Assembly (NCBI RefSeq): GCF_905220415.1
Contig: NC_059558.1
Span: 3,050,501 to 3,114,500 of the forward strand
Length of the DNA: 64,000 bases
Direction of reading: 5' to 3'
Origin: Colias croceus
Taxonomy: Eukaryota; Arthropoda; Insecta; Lepidoptera; Pieridae
Positions 21,569-34,243 of this stretch are shown here, in pieces. A program made the position numbers and the translations under genes. The notes under the pieces were generated by a model. That model saw only the letters and a list, made by a program, of their open reading frames with translations. It did no database searches and had not been told where the DNA came from. The stretch's first letter is position 1; each line of letters opens with the position of its first letter.

Positions 21569-21770
21569 GGAAGTGACACTTCTTTTGGCGTGTTGAGAGT
21601 AAAATTTCAAGGTCGCGTCATGGCAATACTGTCACGTCATAGAGAGAGGCGACGATGTTGGTATCTTTGAACCTTGTCCGAGAAGTCTCACTTCTAACAC
21701 GTGTGCTAGGCACAATGTCAAAGAGGTTTCACTTATCACACGTGTGCTCGGCAATCATGCTCTTTTTTAA
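21569..21770 (+). repeat. K repeat, copy 1 (3' part duplicated)
   Basis: A member of a four-copy family here (also 28336, 41687, 54733). It has an AAGTGA-ACTTCTT-type start, a gcgttgagagtaaaatttca core, gaagt-tcacttc, then an acacgtgtgctcggc hairpin and a T-run. In this copy the tcactt...cacgtgtgct portion occurs twice in tandem. Confidence 0.7.
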
Positions 21771-22889
21771 TATGTCTATTGGGGCCCTATATTCGATTAA
21801 GGGCTTTTATGTATCAAAGCCGGCCCTGTAAAACCCAGGTATACTAATAGTGTTCAATTTAAAGACGGATTTCTGCGGTTTCTCATTCACACATATATTA
21901 TTAGTAATTCTCAGAAACGGCTCTACCATTTCATAGAGGCTCTTAATCGCGTCATTTGACAGTGTCAGCAAGTGTTTACTTAACATGTAACGTATTTATT
22001 TGATAAGTGAGATGTTTAAGTTATTAAGTTATTTAAATCTAAGTCGAGTTATGCATTTAAAATATGAATTATGTGTTCTTGTATGAGAGTTCATGCATTT
22101 ATAAAATAAGAAAATAACGTAATATACGTATAACATAGAATTAAACCAGTATATTTCTGTTGTTTTCGAAAAATGTCAAGTTCTTATGCGAAACTGATTT
22201 CTACATAAAGTTAAATATTATAGGCATCTTCTTCTTTCTTTTTACTACTCAATATTAAACCCATGCACATATTTGCAGACCTATTGCATTAATCAACTTA
22301 TACAGTGCTCTAGTTTAGTTAGAGCAGCCGGGACGTTTAATAGGATAAAATAATATTAAACAAACCTTTTCCGTTAAAATATTTCATAAAGACAAATAAA
22401 ATACCCAGTTACTTATAGTACACAACATATAATACTTATTATTCAGATAAATAATTATACAAAATAAAATGCTCTACATACTGAGAAAGGATCCCGTTGA
22501 TGTCTTTTGTGTGACATGTTTTTTTCTCATGATATTACGAATACAGCATAACTTTTACGTTATTCTGATGGTATAATTACACATAAATATCCAGACTGTA
22601 TGATTAAAGTTTTGTTTATTTTAATAATATAATATAATTATTAATATTATGAACGTTTGTCATCAATTGATTAAGTCTCTTAAAAACTATAAAGTCTACT
22701 GAGAATTTCGAATAGTACAGTTTTATCACACATGAGGAGTAGTTTATATAAATATTGTACAGATAAAAAATATACATAGTTAACATAAGAACACAATTTT
22801 TAACTGTTCTAAATATATCCTTGACAATTAAACCAATGTCCTCCAAAAAAAAGCCAACCACGCATAATTTCTGTCAACCCTAAACAATA
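21771..22889. other. Gene-free stretch upstream of the CpG-rich block
   Basis: No gene or clear mobile element. The part nearest 22890 may include distal promoter elements of the putative gene starting there. Confidence 0.4.
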
Positions 22890-23182
22890 CCTCATTCCGG
22901 GAGCGCTTTTCCTGTCAACCGCAGGAAAACGTTTTCCCAGCCCCACTCTTGCACGGAGGTTTTATTTGTCCGCTCCGACCGCGGCCGCCAGTCGCCAGAC
23001 CGCCGTCGCACGCGTCGCGCGGCAATAGTTTCTCGCGGGAAAATTGTGTCGCGCGTAGCCCTAACCCTTCACTGGCCTGTGGTATATTCGACCATCGAAA
23101 TGGATTATGTGCATGTATGTTAGTGAATACTGTGTGTTGTACAACGCTCCCGGACCCCCTCTCAGCTGCTACTTCCTATAAC
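22890..23182 (+). promoter_or_regulatory. CpG-rich promoter and non-coding first exon (predicted)
   Basis: A sharply bounded G+C- and CpG-rich block (ccgctccgaccgcggccgcc, cacgcgtcgcgcggcaatag) in AT-rich DNA, ending in a strong donor, tataac|gtgagtaaaa, at 23182/23183. The longest open frame (22949-23239) starts without an ATG and reads through the donor. The first ATG after it, at 23101, opens only a seven-codon uORF. This fits a 5' UTR exon of a + strand gene whose start codon lies in a later exon. The transcription start is somewhere around 22890-23080. No downstream coding exon is recognised in the remaining 41 kb, implying a very long first intron, as is common for regulatory genes. Alternatively it could be a lncRNA promoter. 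Confidence 0.5.
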
Positions 23183-24061
23183 GTGAGTAAAAGTTTCAGT
23201 TTCGTTTGTTTTTGTGTAGGGCTGTCGATTCGCGATTAATGTTTAAATGTAAATTTTTTTGTGCGTAAGGATAAGGAGTGATTGATTTATTTTGTTAATA
23301 AGCTAGAGTAATTTAGGATTTGCAAGCGCAAACAATTAAGTTTTACGTTACTTAATAATTTTACTACAAATAAAGCTGTTAGACCAAATGCGACCAAAAG
23401 TAGAGTCGATTGTAAATTTTGTAGAGTCGATTAAAATATGTGGATTATTATTATTTTTTATAGCTTTTAAGTAAAGTGAATTTATTTAAAACACTTTGAC
23501 ACTAATTGTTATGTAAGCGTTGAGCAAGTATTATGAGAATTTGAAACTGAAAGTGGTCTTACGAAATACGTATCCGTGTACCAACTGAGATGCTAATGAC
23601 CTGTTTTATTAGACCATTTTGATACCTTGACTCTCTAAATATCATGTGTTAGTAATAAATTAAGGATAATAGATACGATTTAATCGAATGGAATTGATTA
23701 TGACGTAGTTTAACGAATTTATGAGTAATATTTTTATTGGACATGTCGAAACTCGTATATACCTAATTTATCTTATAAATGTTAAAAATGTAAGAATTTC
23801 TGATAAAACATGTACAGTATTAAACTATTCAGTAAATATTGAAAATAATAAGTTAAAAATAATTATACTTATGCGACTTATTGTACTTATGTTCATAAGA
23901 TAACATACAATTTTCATGGAAAATTTACGCAATATACCTACGCTCTATATTATTTAAGATAACCGTGTGAGAATTGTAATAATCGTCTAATTATATCTAA
24001 AACGCAATCCCTGACATACTTAAACTGTTTATTTTAATCCTACTAATATTTTAAATGTGAA
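23183..24061. other. Putative intron start, no gene recognised
   Basis: AT-rich DNA after the donor at 23183. The ORF at 23721-23903 resembles nothing known. A partial Helitron H 5' end (tcctactaatattttaaatg) at about 24037 precedes the full copy. Confidence 0.4.
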
Positions 24062-24282
24062 TCCTACTAATATTATAAATGCGAAAGTTTGTATGGATGT
24101 ATGGATGTTTGTTACTCTTTCACGTAAAAACTACTGAACCGATTACAATGAAATTTAGTACACATATAGAAGGTAACTTGGATTAACACATAGGATAGTT
24201 TTTGTCCCGTAAATCCCACGGGAACGGGAACTATGCGGGTTTTCCTTTGCAAACGCGGGCGAAGCCGCGGGCGGAAATCTAG
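24062..24282 (+). mobile_element. Helitron-like group H, with duplicated 5' start
   Basis: Starts A|TCCTACTAATATTATAAATG, preceded by a second copy of the same 5' end at 24037-24060. It has a (GGATGTAT)n-like run and ends gcgggcgaagccgcgggcgg then aaatCTAG. Confidence 0.85.
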
Positions 24283-24808
24283 TATGATAATAAAGGTAAT
24301 ATTCATATCTTGAATAACACACAAAAAATGTACATACATACATTCAACGAAATTTTCCATAAATTATCAAGAAACGTAAATGAGTATGAAAGAAAAAATT
24401 ATAACAATACGATGAAAAAATCACAAAAGCCATTCCCAAAGCGACGATCAAAACTTTGAATATAAAAGCTATATATCAATATCTAAACTTGATATATACG
24501 ATCATTTATAACCTTTTTTACAGACGAAATGAATATTCAAAGAGAGCTGACTTATTTGCGAAGAGCAAAAACTTGTCGTTTATACATTTATCGACAAACA
24601 TCGGTTGGAACCTTTGAACTATAAAGTCTCTGCTAGACGAGACATTATTATTTCTAGAGGTGATAAATGTGTATTTCGTTTGTAACAAACGAATGGATCG
24701 ATTGACGTTATTCTTGGTGTGATAGTTCAAGGATGTCTTATTAGATTAGTTTTTACATTGAAAATTTAACTTTAAAGGGATGAAGCGAAGGAAATTTTTA
24801 CGCATAGA

Positions 24809-24957
24809 TTATTATTTTTTTTTTTATTTTTTTTATTTTTTTTTATGGTAACTTGGATTAACACATAAGATAGATTTTATCCAGGAAATCCCACGGAAAC
24901 GGGAACTACGCGGGTTTTTCTTTGAAAACGCGGGCGAAGCCGCGGGCGTAAAGCTAG
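24809..24957 (+). mobile_element. Truncated group H Helitron after a T-rich tract
   Basis: Only the 3' half is present (ggtaacttggattaacacat ... gcgggcgtaaagCTAG). The 5' side is replaced by a 37-bp T-rich tract at 24809-24845. Confidence 0.75.
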
Positions 24958-26441
24958 TAGGAAATAGAAGTCAGGTGATCACGTGCGTATACGCGGGTGG
25001 TAAAGTATAATAGAATAATGTAAGTAAATTTACATTTTAAAACAATGAAGTTAAAATAATTATATAAAAATCGTAAAACCACAGGTATTTTTTTACGAAT
25101 TTCATTAAATACGTTGCGTAAATAAATTTAAGCTTCACATTAACAGTAAACGATTAAGTCGGTAGTTAAATTATGTGAAGCAATCTCAGGGAAATGAATT
25201 AATGAGAAGGATATTCGAGTATCCGATTGTCGGTATGAAATTATTCTAATTTTGATATTGGAAAGGTTTTTATTGAGGTTAAGAAAACCATTTTTTGTGA
25301 ATTTTCGATTTATGTCTGTTTATGAATATGCAGGTTTTATCTTTACGGCAAGCGCTGTTATGATAGTTTTATTAGTGATTTATTTTATTATTTAAGAGTT
25401 TTATAGCCTATAAACCTATAAATACTATATATCAAATATCTATTCTTCCAAAAGGTAAACCAATATTAATATGTACTTATAAGTCCAAGTAATCTCAATT
25501 TTAAACAATTTAAAAACCTGATTGTAGAGTTACCGGATGACACAGTCAATATATTAAATACTACATCGAACCTCTAAAACCTTGATTAAAATTAAATTAA
25601 TTAAATAAATAAATTAAATTAAAAACTAAACGCGAAAGGTGGCGTAGATTAATGTTTGTTTGTTTTACTCTGTCACGCAAAAACGACTCACAAAACTCGA
25701 TGGAATTTGACATAAGGACAGACAAAGTTTCGATATTCATATAAGAATTCGTTTGATGAATGCAATGCATCAACTTGAAGCAGTAAGGAAATAAAACTTA
25801 TCTTATAAGCAAGAGAAGTGATAAATTGAAACAATTCAATTATAGTTCTAGGGCTGTCAAAACTCCAAAATCGATGTCATCTTATTATTCAAATTATACT
25901 ATAGTACTAATGAAGGTTAATAAAAAAATAATATGACAGACATAATAAATAACTTTCGTGTATCATATCTATGCATGTAAATCAAGAAACAAAACAAGAT
26001 ATATTTATTTACCATGAACTTTATAAAACTAGGAAACGTCAATTCGCAACGTACTTTAAGGCAATGCATTCAGATATCAATAAAAAAAAATATTTATGAT
26101 AATTATGTTGTTTATGACTTTAACTTAAAATAGGTTAATGGGCTTTATTTATCCGATCTCATTTAGACTGAAATATGTGGTTTATTGGAGTTAAAATATT
26201 TGAAATTATGACGAGTAATTTTTGTACGAATAGTTTTAGAGTTGTTTAATTCGATTGTAAATAAAACAATGGTTTTATATTTTTCAATAAACTTTAAATT
26301 GAAACGCTTATAAAATTATTTCGCCGACTCTACATACCTTAAGTGATTGACATTTTATTATTGGTTTACCTATAATAATTATGAAAAAAATTAATCTACT
26401 TTTTACAGTTTTTATTTGATTACACGAATTTTATGAGAAAA
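24958..26441. other. Gene-free stretch
   Basis: AT-rich DNA. A decayed Helitron-like piece at about 25645-25700 (gtttgttttactctgtcacg) is possible. Nothing else recognised. Confidence 0.4.
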
Positions 26442-26631
26442 CTAGCTGCTCCACGCGGTTTCACCCCCGTGGCTCCCGTCCCGTTGGTCGTATAGCTTAT
26501 AGCCTTCCTCGATAAATGAGCTATCTAACACTGAAAGAATTTTTCAAATCGGACCAGTAGTTCCCGAGATTAGCGCGTTCAAACAAACAAACAAACAAAC
26601 AAACTCTTCAGTTTTATAATATTAGTTTAGA
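26442..26631 (-). mobile_element. Helitron-like group B
   Basis: The 3' end at left is ctagctgctccacgcggttt, and the 5' end is at 26631. An (AAAC)n run of six units lies near the 5' end. Confidence 0.85.
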
Positions 26632-27065
26632 TTTAATATTAAAAGTTTTTAATATTATATCTCGTTTAATAAACTCGTTCTTACCTACCTGCCTACTTAC
26701 ATAAATTTAAATTGTTTAACAGTTGTTTTGGTGTAACTTATTAAAAATAAAAAGTATTTTATGACTTCTTACGTAATATGTATGTAATCTTTGGATAAGT
26801 CATTAAAAAAATGTCCACATAAACACGTTATACTAAAAATAATGCTTTCCGTGCAATTCTTTAATATTTTAGACATAAATTTTAATCAGTAAATTTCACT
26901 TTATGAAAATATATTTTGATAAAGTTTGTCACTCGTCTTTTGAGTTATATAATTTAAAATTTTTAATAATTATTTTGCTAACTTTCTTATCTCGACATAG
27001 GTACAGAGTAGGTAATTTTCATCATTTATATAAAGTGGACAAAAGGCTTAACTTATTTATATACC

Positions 27066-27284
27066 CTACTTTCCGCCCGCGGCTTCGCTCGCGTTTTCAA
27101 AGGAAAACCGGTATAGTTCCCGTTACCGTGGGATTTCCGAGATAAAATCCTATCCTATGTGTTAATCCAAGTTATCCTCTATATGTGTGCTAAATTTCAT
27201 TGTAATCGGTTCAGCAGTATTTGCGTGGAAGAGTAACAAACACACACATCCTCACAAACTTTCGCATTTATAATATAAGTAGGA
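27066..27284 (-). mobile_element. Helitron-like group H
   Basis: The terminal CTAG has decayed (ctactttccgcccgcggctt). The core and 5' end (ttcgcatttataatataagt agga|t) are intact. Confidence 0.8.
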
Positions 27285-27660
27285 TTAGTAGGATTTATAC
27301 ATCATGATTTTTAATATTGTTTTTGTAATTTGTATTGAATATTTAATATAATTTTCTTTCTTCTCCTTTCTTATAACGTAAAATAAAATTAATTTAATAA
27401 TTGAAATAAAAATAGATCAGTGATATAATAATTAATCAGGTTGATATCTCAGATGAGATTTTATTTCCCTTATCAACATTACTTGGTTTATCTATCGCTT
27501 GTTATCAATGCAGTTAAACGTCACGTAGTTGAAATGAGATAATGTTTTGAATTAAAATATAATGATGAGGTTTTTAACATGTAAATATGAATCATTGTAT
27601 ATCTACACTTTTCAAGTTTTATAAATCATTCGATTATAGGTAGTAGGTAGTAGGTAGTAG

Positions 27661-27830
27661 TTGCGGAAGAATTCTAACAAATACCCGCGGCCCCCTCATT
27701 AAAGCGGCTCGACGGAACACAGTGGGGTTTTAGTCGGTAAAAATCCGACATAACCCACGGCTCCTTCCCCGGGGGCCGTGGGTATCTTTGGAAGATTTCC
27801 CCACTATAAAAAAAAAAAAAAAAAAAAAAA
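27661..27830 (+). mobile_element. 5'-truncated LINE with poly-A tail and target duplication
   Basis: The body begins ttgcggaagaattctaacaa, includes a gtggggttttagtcggtaaa segment and a cccccggggg-type palindromic part (cttccccgggggccgtgggt), and ends in a run of about 22 A. It is flanked on both sides by GGTAGTAGGTAGTAGG, the target-site duplication, within a (GGTAGTA)n array (27637-27660 and 27831-27850). This is a poly-A-tailed retroposition product; the 3' UTR style resembles R1-type LINEs. Confidence 0.8.
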
Positions 27831-28335
27831 GGTAGTAGGTAGTAGGTAGGAGTATAGGTAGTAGTCGATGTATTGAAGCAAAGAAAATCGTTACTCTACA
27901 TTAAGTTATTATGATTAATGCAAAGGAATTTATAGTTATAAGATAGTTTAAAATTAAAAGAAATAATATAGTAATTAACAATTCTCATGAATTAAAAAAT
28001 ATTTTTTTTTTGGGTCGTATGTTTGTTACTCTCTCGCTCATACAGGATCTTTCTGAAATTCCGAATAGAGATAGATTATATTCCAAATCACTTTAAACTA
28101 TACATCTCTACTATATAGACATATACGGACTCCAACAAGTTTCAAATAATGTGAACAAGATTATTAAAAAACGACTACGAATATCATTGTCACTATGGGT
28201 ACACCACGAAGATGATAATTCGATTCTAATATTTGTCTACGGACAGGTTCCATTTAACTTATGTATGTTATGTGTTTGACGTACAATCACATAGAAAAGC
28301 TGATTAAAAAGTTAATTAAATTTATTGATATTTTT

Positions 28336-28479
28336 GAAAGTGAAATTTCTAGGCGCGTTGAGAGTTAAATTTCATGGCAAAGCCTTCGTCATGAAGTAAG
28401 GCGACGATTTTAGTATCGATGAATCTTGCCACAAAAGTTTCAATTCCGACACGTGTGCTCGGCACACACGCTTTTTTTG
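28336..28479 (+). repeat. K repeat, copy 2
   Basis: The core gcgcgttgagagttaaattt is followed by gtttcaattccgacacgtgt and the ctcggcacacacg hairpin arm, then a T-run. It has the same order as copies 1 and 3. Confidence 0.75.
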
Positions 28480-28743
28480 TAATGTCAGTGATGTTTGAAC
28501 ATGTCTCATCAAACTCTGGTTAAAAATAAAGATTAAAAATAAATGAAATCGCAAATACAGATAATAAAATACTAGTCTCAACTACAGTTACAGTGAAAAG
28601 GTCATTCCAATAGATGAGTTTAAGTTAGGGATAAATTGAGTTTGCAAATTGTGTAAGGCTTATTGCTAAAACATTTTACTGTCGTTGACTTAAGTACAGT
28701 TATAACTTCACATAGAAGTGTTTTGTTAAATAAATAATGTATG

Positions 28744-28900
28744 CTAACATTACAAAGCTGAAGAGGTTTGTTTGAACAAGCTAATCTCAGAAATTACTAT
28801 ATATATACTAGATAGTCCATTTATAGAGGAAGGTAAAAGGCTATATAACAAACTAGCTGTGCCCCGCGGTTTCGCCCGCATTGCTCAGCTCCTATTTTTA
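28744..28900. mobile_element. Decayed group B Helitron, + part followed by - part
   Basis: A + strand 5' part (acattacaaagctgaagagg ... gatagtccatttatagagga) is followed at 28853 by a - strand 3' end (ctagctgtgccccgcggttt). Two copies appear joined head to head with loss of the intervening sequence. Confidence 0.65.
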
Positions 28901-28930
28901 TCTAGTTCATTTTTGTTAATACCACGAATG

Positions 28931-31900
28931 TAACTATATCTTTGTTTGAACTTACAAAAATTGAGTTTCTATATGTATGTTATTTTTTAAAATAAATCTC
29001 ATCATAACAAATACATCATTTCAATTTATACAATGAATATAGAGTATATAAAGTATATTCATTGTTTTTTGTTGCCTCTTGCTAACAATAATTAAAGTAG
29101 GGTAATTATTAAGTTTTCCCTGAATAATTTCATCTGTACTATATACACACATATACTTCATACGTACATACGTATACTCTCGTATATCAATACGTATCTC
29201 TACTTGCACATGTGTGCGTGCTATTACACACTATTACACGAACATTATGTAACGATAGATTTAGCGCCAAAATATTACATTTACGCACGGATTTGCTCAA
29301 ATTTACGTTTGGTAAGTTGGTTAAAAATGTAGGTTAGTGCAGCGGACCGTTTACTATCGCAACCGTTGACCAACTGCTTGGGAAATAGACGGTGAAAATG
29401 AAGGATATTATTACATTTACAATGAATTTTAATATTTTTATATACTTTGGGTTAATTTGCTTGGTATTTGAGTGATTGAGGTTCAATTTTTATGTTAATA
29501 TATGTAGCATGTTTGGACCGAGTTGATGTGTGATATGACCTTTTTTGCGTCAAAATAATATATATATGTGATTTTATTTTCATTTTATGAGTGTTAACGT
29601 TTTTATTTGAACTGTGTTAAACGTGCATTTTATACGAAAAGTTGAAACAGCATGTTTAAAAGTTTTTTTTTGTTATTTTGTGATAACCTAAAATTGTTTA
29701 AAGAAATAAGGTATGTGTGTATGTACCCTAATGACGTATAATGGTTAAAATATCCCAAAAAATTACCTCCATCCGATCTCTCAAGTTATTATGTAAATCT
29801 TTATGTAGAGCAAAAACTTAGTACCACTTTTTACTAAAATTACACGAACGAAATAAAAACACACACCATACTTATCCATATTCTTTTGTTTATGGTTAAT
29901 TTTGACCACTATTTGTTATACATACTTTCAAAAACAAAATAGCAGCGTTGTCTGTCACCGCAGAGTTAGGCAAGAGATTATGAAATGACGGCAGTGCATT
30001 AGAATGCATTTGTGAGGTGAAGGTCCGGTCATTTGGTCGCATTTAGTTAATTAGCCTGAGAATATTATGTTAGAATCACAGATAATATATATTAGTTAGA
30101 TTATAATGCATTTCGTAGTTTAGTTTATAGTATCTATGGTTTAGTCTATGGTCAATTGGATGGACGTGGAATGTTCGAATGAAATGTTATGGCCTGTATT
30201 TGATGATTTGGTTGAGTAAGCATTATTATAATCTTGATTATTGGATACTTACATAATCATAGTGAAAATTGTTTTTTGAGATATGTTATCAATGCAAACG
30301 GTGTACTATTTAATCCAACAAAATTCATGACCTTTCTCGTAAGCAATGACTCTTCTAAAAATAAGTTAGGGCGATTTTTTTTAATGTAATTACAATGAGT
30401 GCCGTGGTATGGACTCTAAAATATGTTATGATAATAATATGCTTTTCCAACAAAATATAGTGATTAATGTCATCAAACTGAACGCTACCTTTCCCCACAT
30501 AGCAACCGAACATAGAGTAATCTCTAAACAGACCATAAATTGTAGACAATCAAAGACGATTCGCATTTACCAATATGCCACTCGATGTACAAATATAAGT
30601 TACATAAATTTGACCACAGATTACATAATATAACCTTTAGATTTAGCAAGAGGTAGCTTCTTGCTTTCGCCGTATGACCTTTCCTATAATGTTAGGGTGT
30701 TATTAAATGCATCTACTAGTCATTGCAACAGCATGCATTTAGGCTTAGTGTTTGTGTTTTAATAAGGTTGCCTTTCTCTTCATTTGTCAATATGTTTTAA
30801 CATTTGTTTTACGTTAAAGTGCAAACTGTATGTTGCGAATGGCTACATTGTTCTGAAGCGAAAAATCCAATGCTATTAATGTAATACGTTAGCGGTTAGA
30901 TGTTTTTGTCAAATCAATATATAAGATAGAGATATTTTTATTGTTTCTATGTATGTATGTTCGTTTTTTTTTAATTAATTTTATGCCTAGAAAATAAAAA
31001 GGGAATAGGTCAATGGAAACCAAAACTTCTCAATAAATAAGGCATCTATGCACACACAGGTAAAGCCGTACTACAGTGTAGTTAAATTGTAATATTTAAG
31101 CTAACCCATAAATTTATACTGAACTAACCCATAAAATTATTTTATATTTATATGCTACTTTTACAACTATGTATTAACTTTAACAGCATTGCCCTTTAGA
31201 AACGTGTAGAATGTTCCAGAACCTGTCAAATGCTGTTAATAAAATGTGACGTCAATTGTTTTATGAAGAATAACCATAGATAATTCGATTGAGTTTTGAG
31301 TACTGTATAATGTTATTACCGTTATGATTTTTGTCAATATATAAGTTAAACATAGCTGCGGGATATCAGATCAATGACCGAGGTCACGTGAAGATACATA
31401 TTGGATAATTTTTAGTGATGACTCAGTAAATGATTCGAGAATGTACTATTCATCATTTTTTTTATCTTCGAAATCTGTAATGAATTATTCAGTTTTAATT
31501 CAATTTTATGTTACCATAACTCAACTGAGAGCAGATGTATTATATAGTTATATACGTATCTATTAATATATAAGTTGCAATCTTATTTATCTGTGGCATG
31601 ACTTTGAATAAAAAAAATATCCTCACACTCCCGCTCTTTTCGCTGTCAACGTCAAATGGTATAGTTTATAAGCAAGCATACAATATATGCGAAAACTAAT
31701 TAGAAATTAAAAAAAAATAGCGAATTTAAACTACTTAAGGCAGTAATTCTAGGTAACATGTTTCGCAACAGAAATGAATTTCAAGAGGAAGAGGAAGACT
31801 TTTGCCCTCTCGTGGTTAATCTAAACGTTATTAACCACACTCAAAACTGTAACAAAACCAACAAAGAAATATCAAACAAATAGTTAATAATATAAACCAC

Positions 31901-32234
31901 AAACAAACGTATTTACAGATAAAAGCCTTAACATAAACAAATGAGTGTGAAAATCAAAGCAAATACTTATCACTTCATCCCGTTAGAGCTGGATAATGCA
32001 CCATAGTGTTACTAGGTCAATTATTTATCAACAAATAAGACTTGACTCTTTGAGTGAGGGTTGAATAACACTATGAGAATGAATACATTAGCTAGACAAC
32101 AGTTATATGTGGGTCAAGTATTGAATTTTGATCAGCAAATGCTTTTAACATTACTTACTTAACTTAAGTCATATCGCTTTTGAGAAACAAACTTTACTTT
32201 GTCAATCGATTTTTTAGAATTTTTATATCTATAT
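28931..32234. other. Gene-free stretch, no mobile element recognised
   Basis: The longest stretch (3.3 kb) free of the otherwise common Helitron copies. Overlapping opposite-strand ORFs at 30355-30549 (-) and 30409-30633 (+) have no recognisable product. Absence of repeats could mean selective constraint, such as an enhancer-rich intron, but could equally be chance. Confidence 0.4.
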
Positions 32235-32403
32235 CTAACGCTGTCCACCCCAGCCTCGCGCGTACATGTTGACGTTTTCTCTCCTTATGAACCATCCTCG
32301 TACTACAAGGAATATTATAAAAAAAAATAACGAAATCGGTTCAGCCGTTCTCGAGTAATGCGCTTACACATTTTGTGATTCATTTTTATATTAAGTATAG
32401 AAG
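32235..32403 (-). mobile_element. Helitron-like group D, decayed
   Basis: ctaacgctgtccaccccagc replaces the normal 3' end. The gttttctctccttatgaacc and ggttcagccgttctcgagta segments remain. Confidence 0.7.
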
Positions 32404-32474
32404 ATTGCGGGTATATACTTATAGAGTAGATGTTAATTTTTTTTCCTCTACTAACTACGATTAATTATAAAATA

Positions 32475-32715
32475 CTAGGTTTCCGCCCGCGGCTTCGCCC
32501 GCGCAGTCAAAGAAAACCCCGCATAGTTCCCGTTCCCGTGGGATTTCCGGGATTGCGTAATTTTCCCGGTATAAAAAGTAGCCTATGTCCTTTGTCGGGT
32601 ATAAAAATATCTCTATACCAAATTTCATGAAAATTGGTTCAGTAGTTTGGGCGTGATTGAGTAACAGACAGACAGACAGACAGAGTTACTTTCGCATTTA
32701 TAATATTAGTATGGA
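32475..32715 (-). mobile_element. Helitron-like group A, full length (241 bp)
   Basis: The 3' end at left is ctaggtttccgcccgcggct, and the 5' end at 32715 is ...attagtatgga|t. It includes the gattgcgtaattttcccggt segment and a GACA run. Same length as 45963-46203. Confidence 0.9.
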
Positions 32716-33017
32716 TTCGTTAACAAAGATTAAAAAATTTTACAAATTTAAAAACTGTCGTCTTCATTTTCTCCAATTTTTTTTTGACATTAGTTCGTAA
32801 AGTTAGCTTACCAAGTCAATCAAATTCGTTAAAAAAATCTAAGTGTCAGTTTTTTTAAAGCATTAACCAGAGGAAGGATAGCATGGGCGGATAATTTCTA
32901 CTGCTGTATGTCGTTTACTTTCGCTCCTGCCTTCTTGAGTCTATGGATCCGGTGTAGTTGTCCAATGCCTATCAACATATACATTAGGCTATATCAGATA
33001 TTAGTGTTTATATAGTA
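32716..33017. other. Short gene-free stretch
   Basis: No gene recognised. A segment at about 32876-32950 (gggcggataatttctactgc) is G+C-richer and may be an old retroelement piece. Confidence 0.35.
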
Positions 33018-33230
33018 CTAGCTGTGCTCCGCGGTTTCACCCGCATTGCTCGGCTCCTGTTGGTCTTAGCGTGATGATATATAGCCTATAGCCTCCCTCG
33101 ATAAATGCAATCTAACACTGAAAGAATTTTTCAAATCGGAGAGATCATCATCCTGATGATGATGATTTCATCCTGAGATTAACACGTTCAAACAAACAAA
33201 TTCTTCAGCTATTATAAATATTAGTATAGA
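33018..33230 (-). mobile_element. Helitron-like group B with ATC/ATG insertion
   Basis: The 3' end at left is ctagctgtgctccgcggttt. The core is interrupted by a small atcatcatcctgatgatgat palindromic insert at about 33144-33163. The 5' end is at 33230. Confidence 0.8.
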
Positions 33231-33728
33231 TTAATACTAACTTTAATTATTGCTTAAATTGCGTAATCATAGACATAACTACTTAGGTAGGTATATTATG
33301 TAGAGATGTGAAAAAATTGGAATAAAATATTGTTCTTCATTTTTCATAAACACACATTTTCCTCTTCTTTTAAGTTTTGGCACTTTTGGAACCAAACAGG
33401 CAAAGTACATAAAACAGTTTTATGTATCATAAGCATACCTAATAGATATTGTGCTACATGTATAAATAATTCACCAATTTTAAGGCACATTAATAATGAC
33501 AGCTGAAACAGATAATAAACTAGTGTTGCCAACATTTATTATGAATACAATTAATTGGGTTTAAATTTCATTATTCAAATATCAAGCAATAATCGATATT
33601 CAAAGATAGTATTATCATCAATATTTCACTATCAACGTTTTGTCACATTCTAATTTATGGAAACTTATTTAAGAGAGAAAGAGACAAATCATTTATCAAG
33701 CAAATTCAGGATTTAAATATATAATTAA
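33231..33728. other. Gene-free stretch
   Basis: AT-rich DNA without recognisable genes or repeats. The minus ORF at 33344-33535 is not recognised. Confidence 0.4.
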
Positions 33729-33935
33729 CTAGCTTACCGCCCGCGGCATCGCCCGCGTTTTCAAAGAAAAACCCGTTCCCGTCGGATTTCCGGGATAAAA
33801 CCTATCCTATGTCCTTTCTCGAGTATCAAAATATCTCTATACCAAATTTCATGCAAATTGGTTCAGTAGTTAAGGCGTGATTGAGTAACAGACAGACAGA
33901 CAGAGTTACTTTCGCATTTATAATATTAGTATGGA
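33729..33935 (-). mobile_element. Helitron-like group A
   Basis: The 3' end at left is ctagcttaccgcccgcggca, and the 5' end is at 33935. It lacks the tgcgtcattttcccggg segment, so it is the shorter subtype. Confidence 0.85.
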
Positions 33936-34045
33936 TGTATTAACTAATACAGTCGATATATCAATATTAGTATGAACTAATAAAATTTTTAATTAATTTC
34001 AAAACTATAACATAAAGAAGACTTCTTAAGCAGTCTTATATAATA

Positions 34046-34243
34046 CTAGCTTCCGCCCACGACTTTGTACGTGCATCCCCGTTTTTCCCCGTTCCCGCAA
34101 GAATTTCGGGAAATCCTTTCTTAGGGGACGCCTACGTCATGACATCTACCTGCATGCCAAACAGCCCGATACGTCCAGTGGTTTGGGCTGTGCGTTGATA
34201 GATCACTATATCAGTCACCTTTGAGTTTTTTATATACATATAT
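34046..34243 (-). mobile_element. Helitron-like group F
   Basis: The second copy of group F (compare 15392-15594), with the same ctagcttccgcccacgactt end and gtggtttgggctgtgcgttg core. The 5' AT run is degraded. Confidence 0.75.

Noticed and set aside
22949..23239. 96-codon ORF in the CpG-rich block
   Set aside because: No ATG start, reads through the strong donor at 23183, and the composition reflects CpG content.
30355..30633. Overlapping ORFs on both strands
   Set aside because: Mutually overlapping, unrecognised, no start context.
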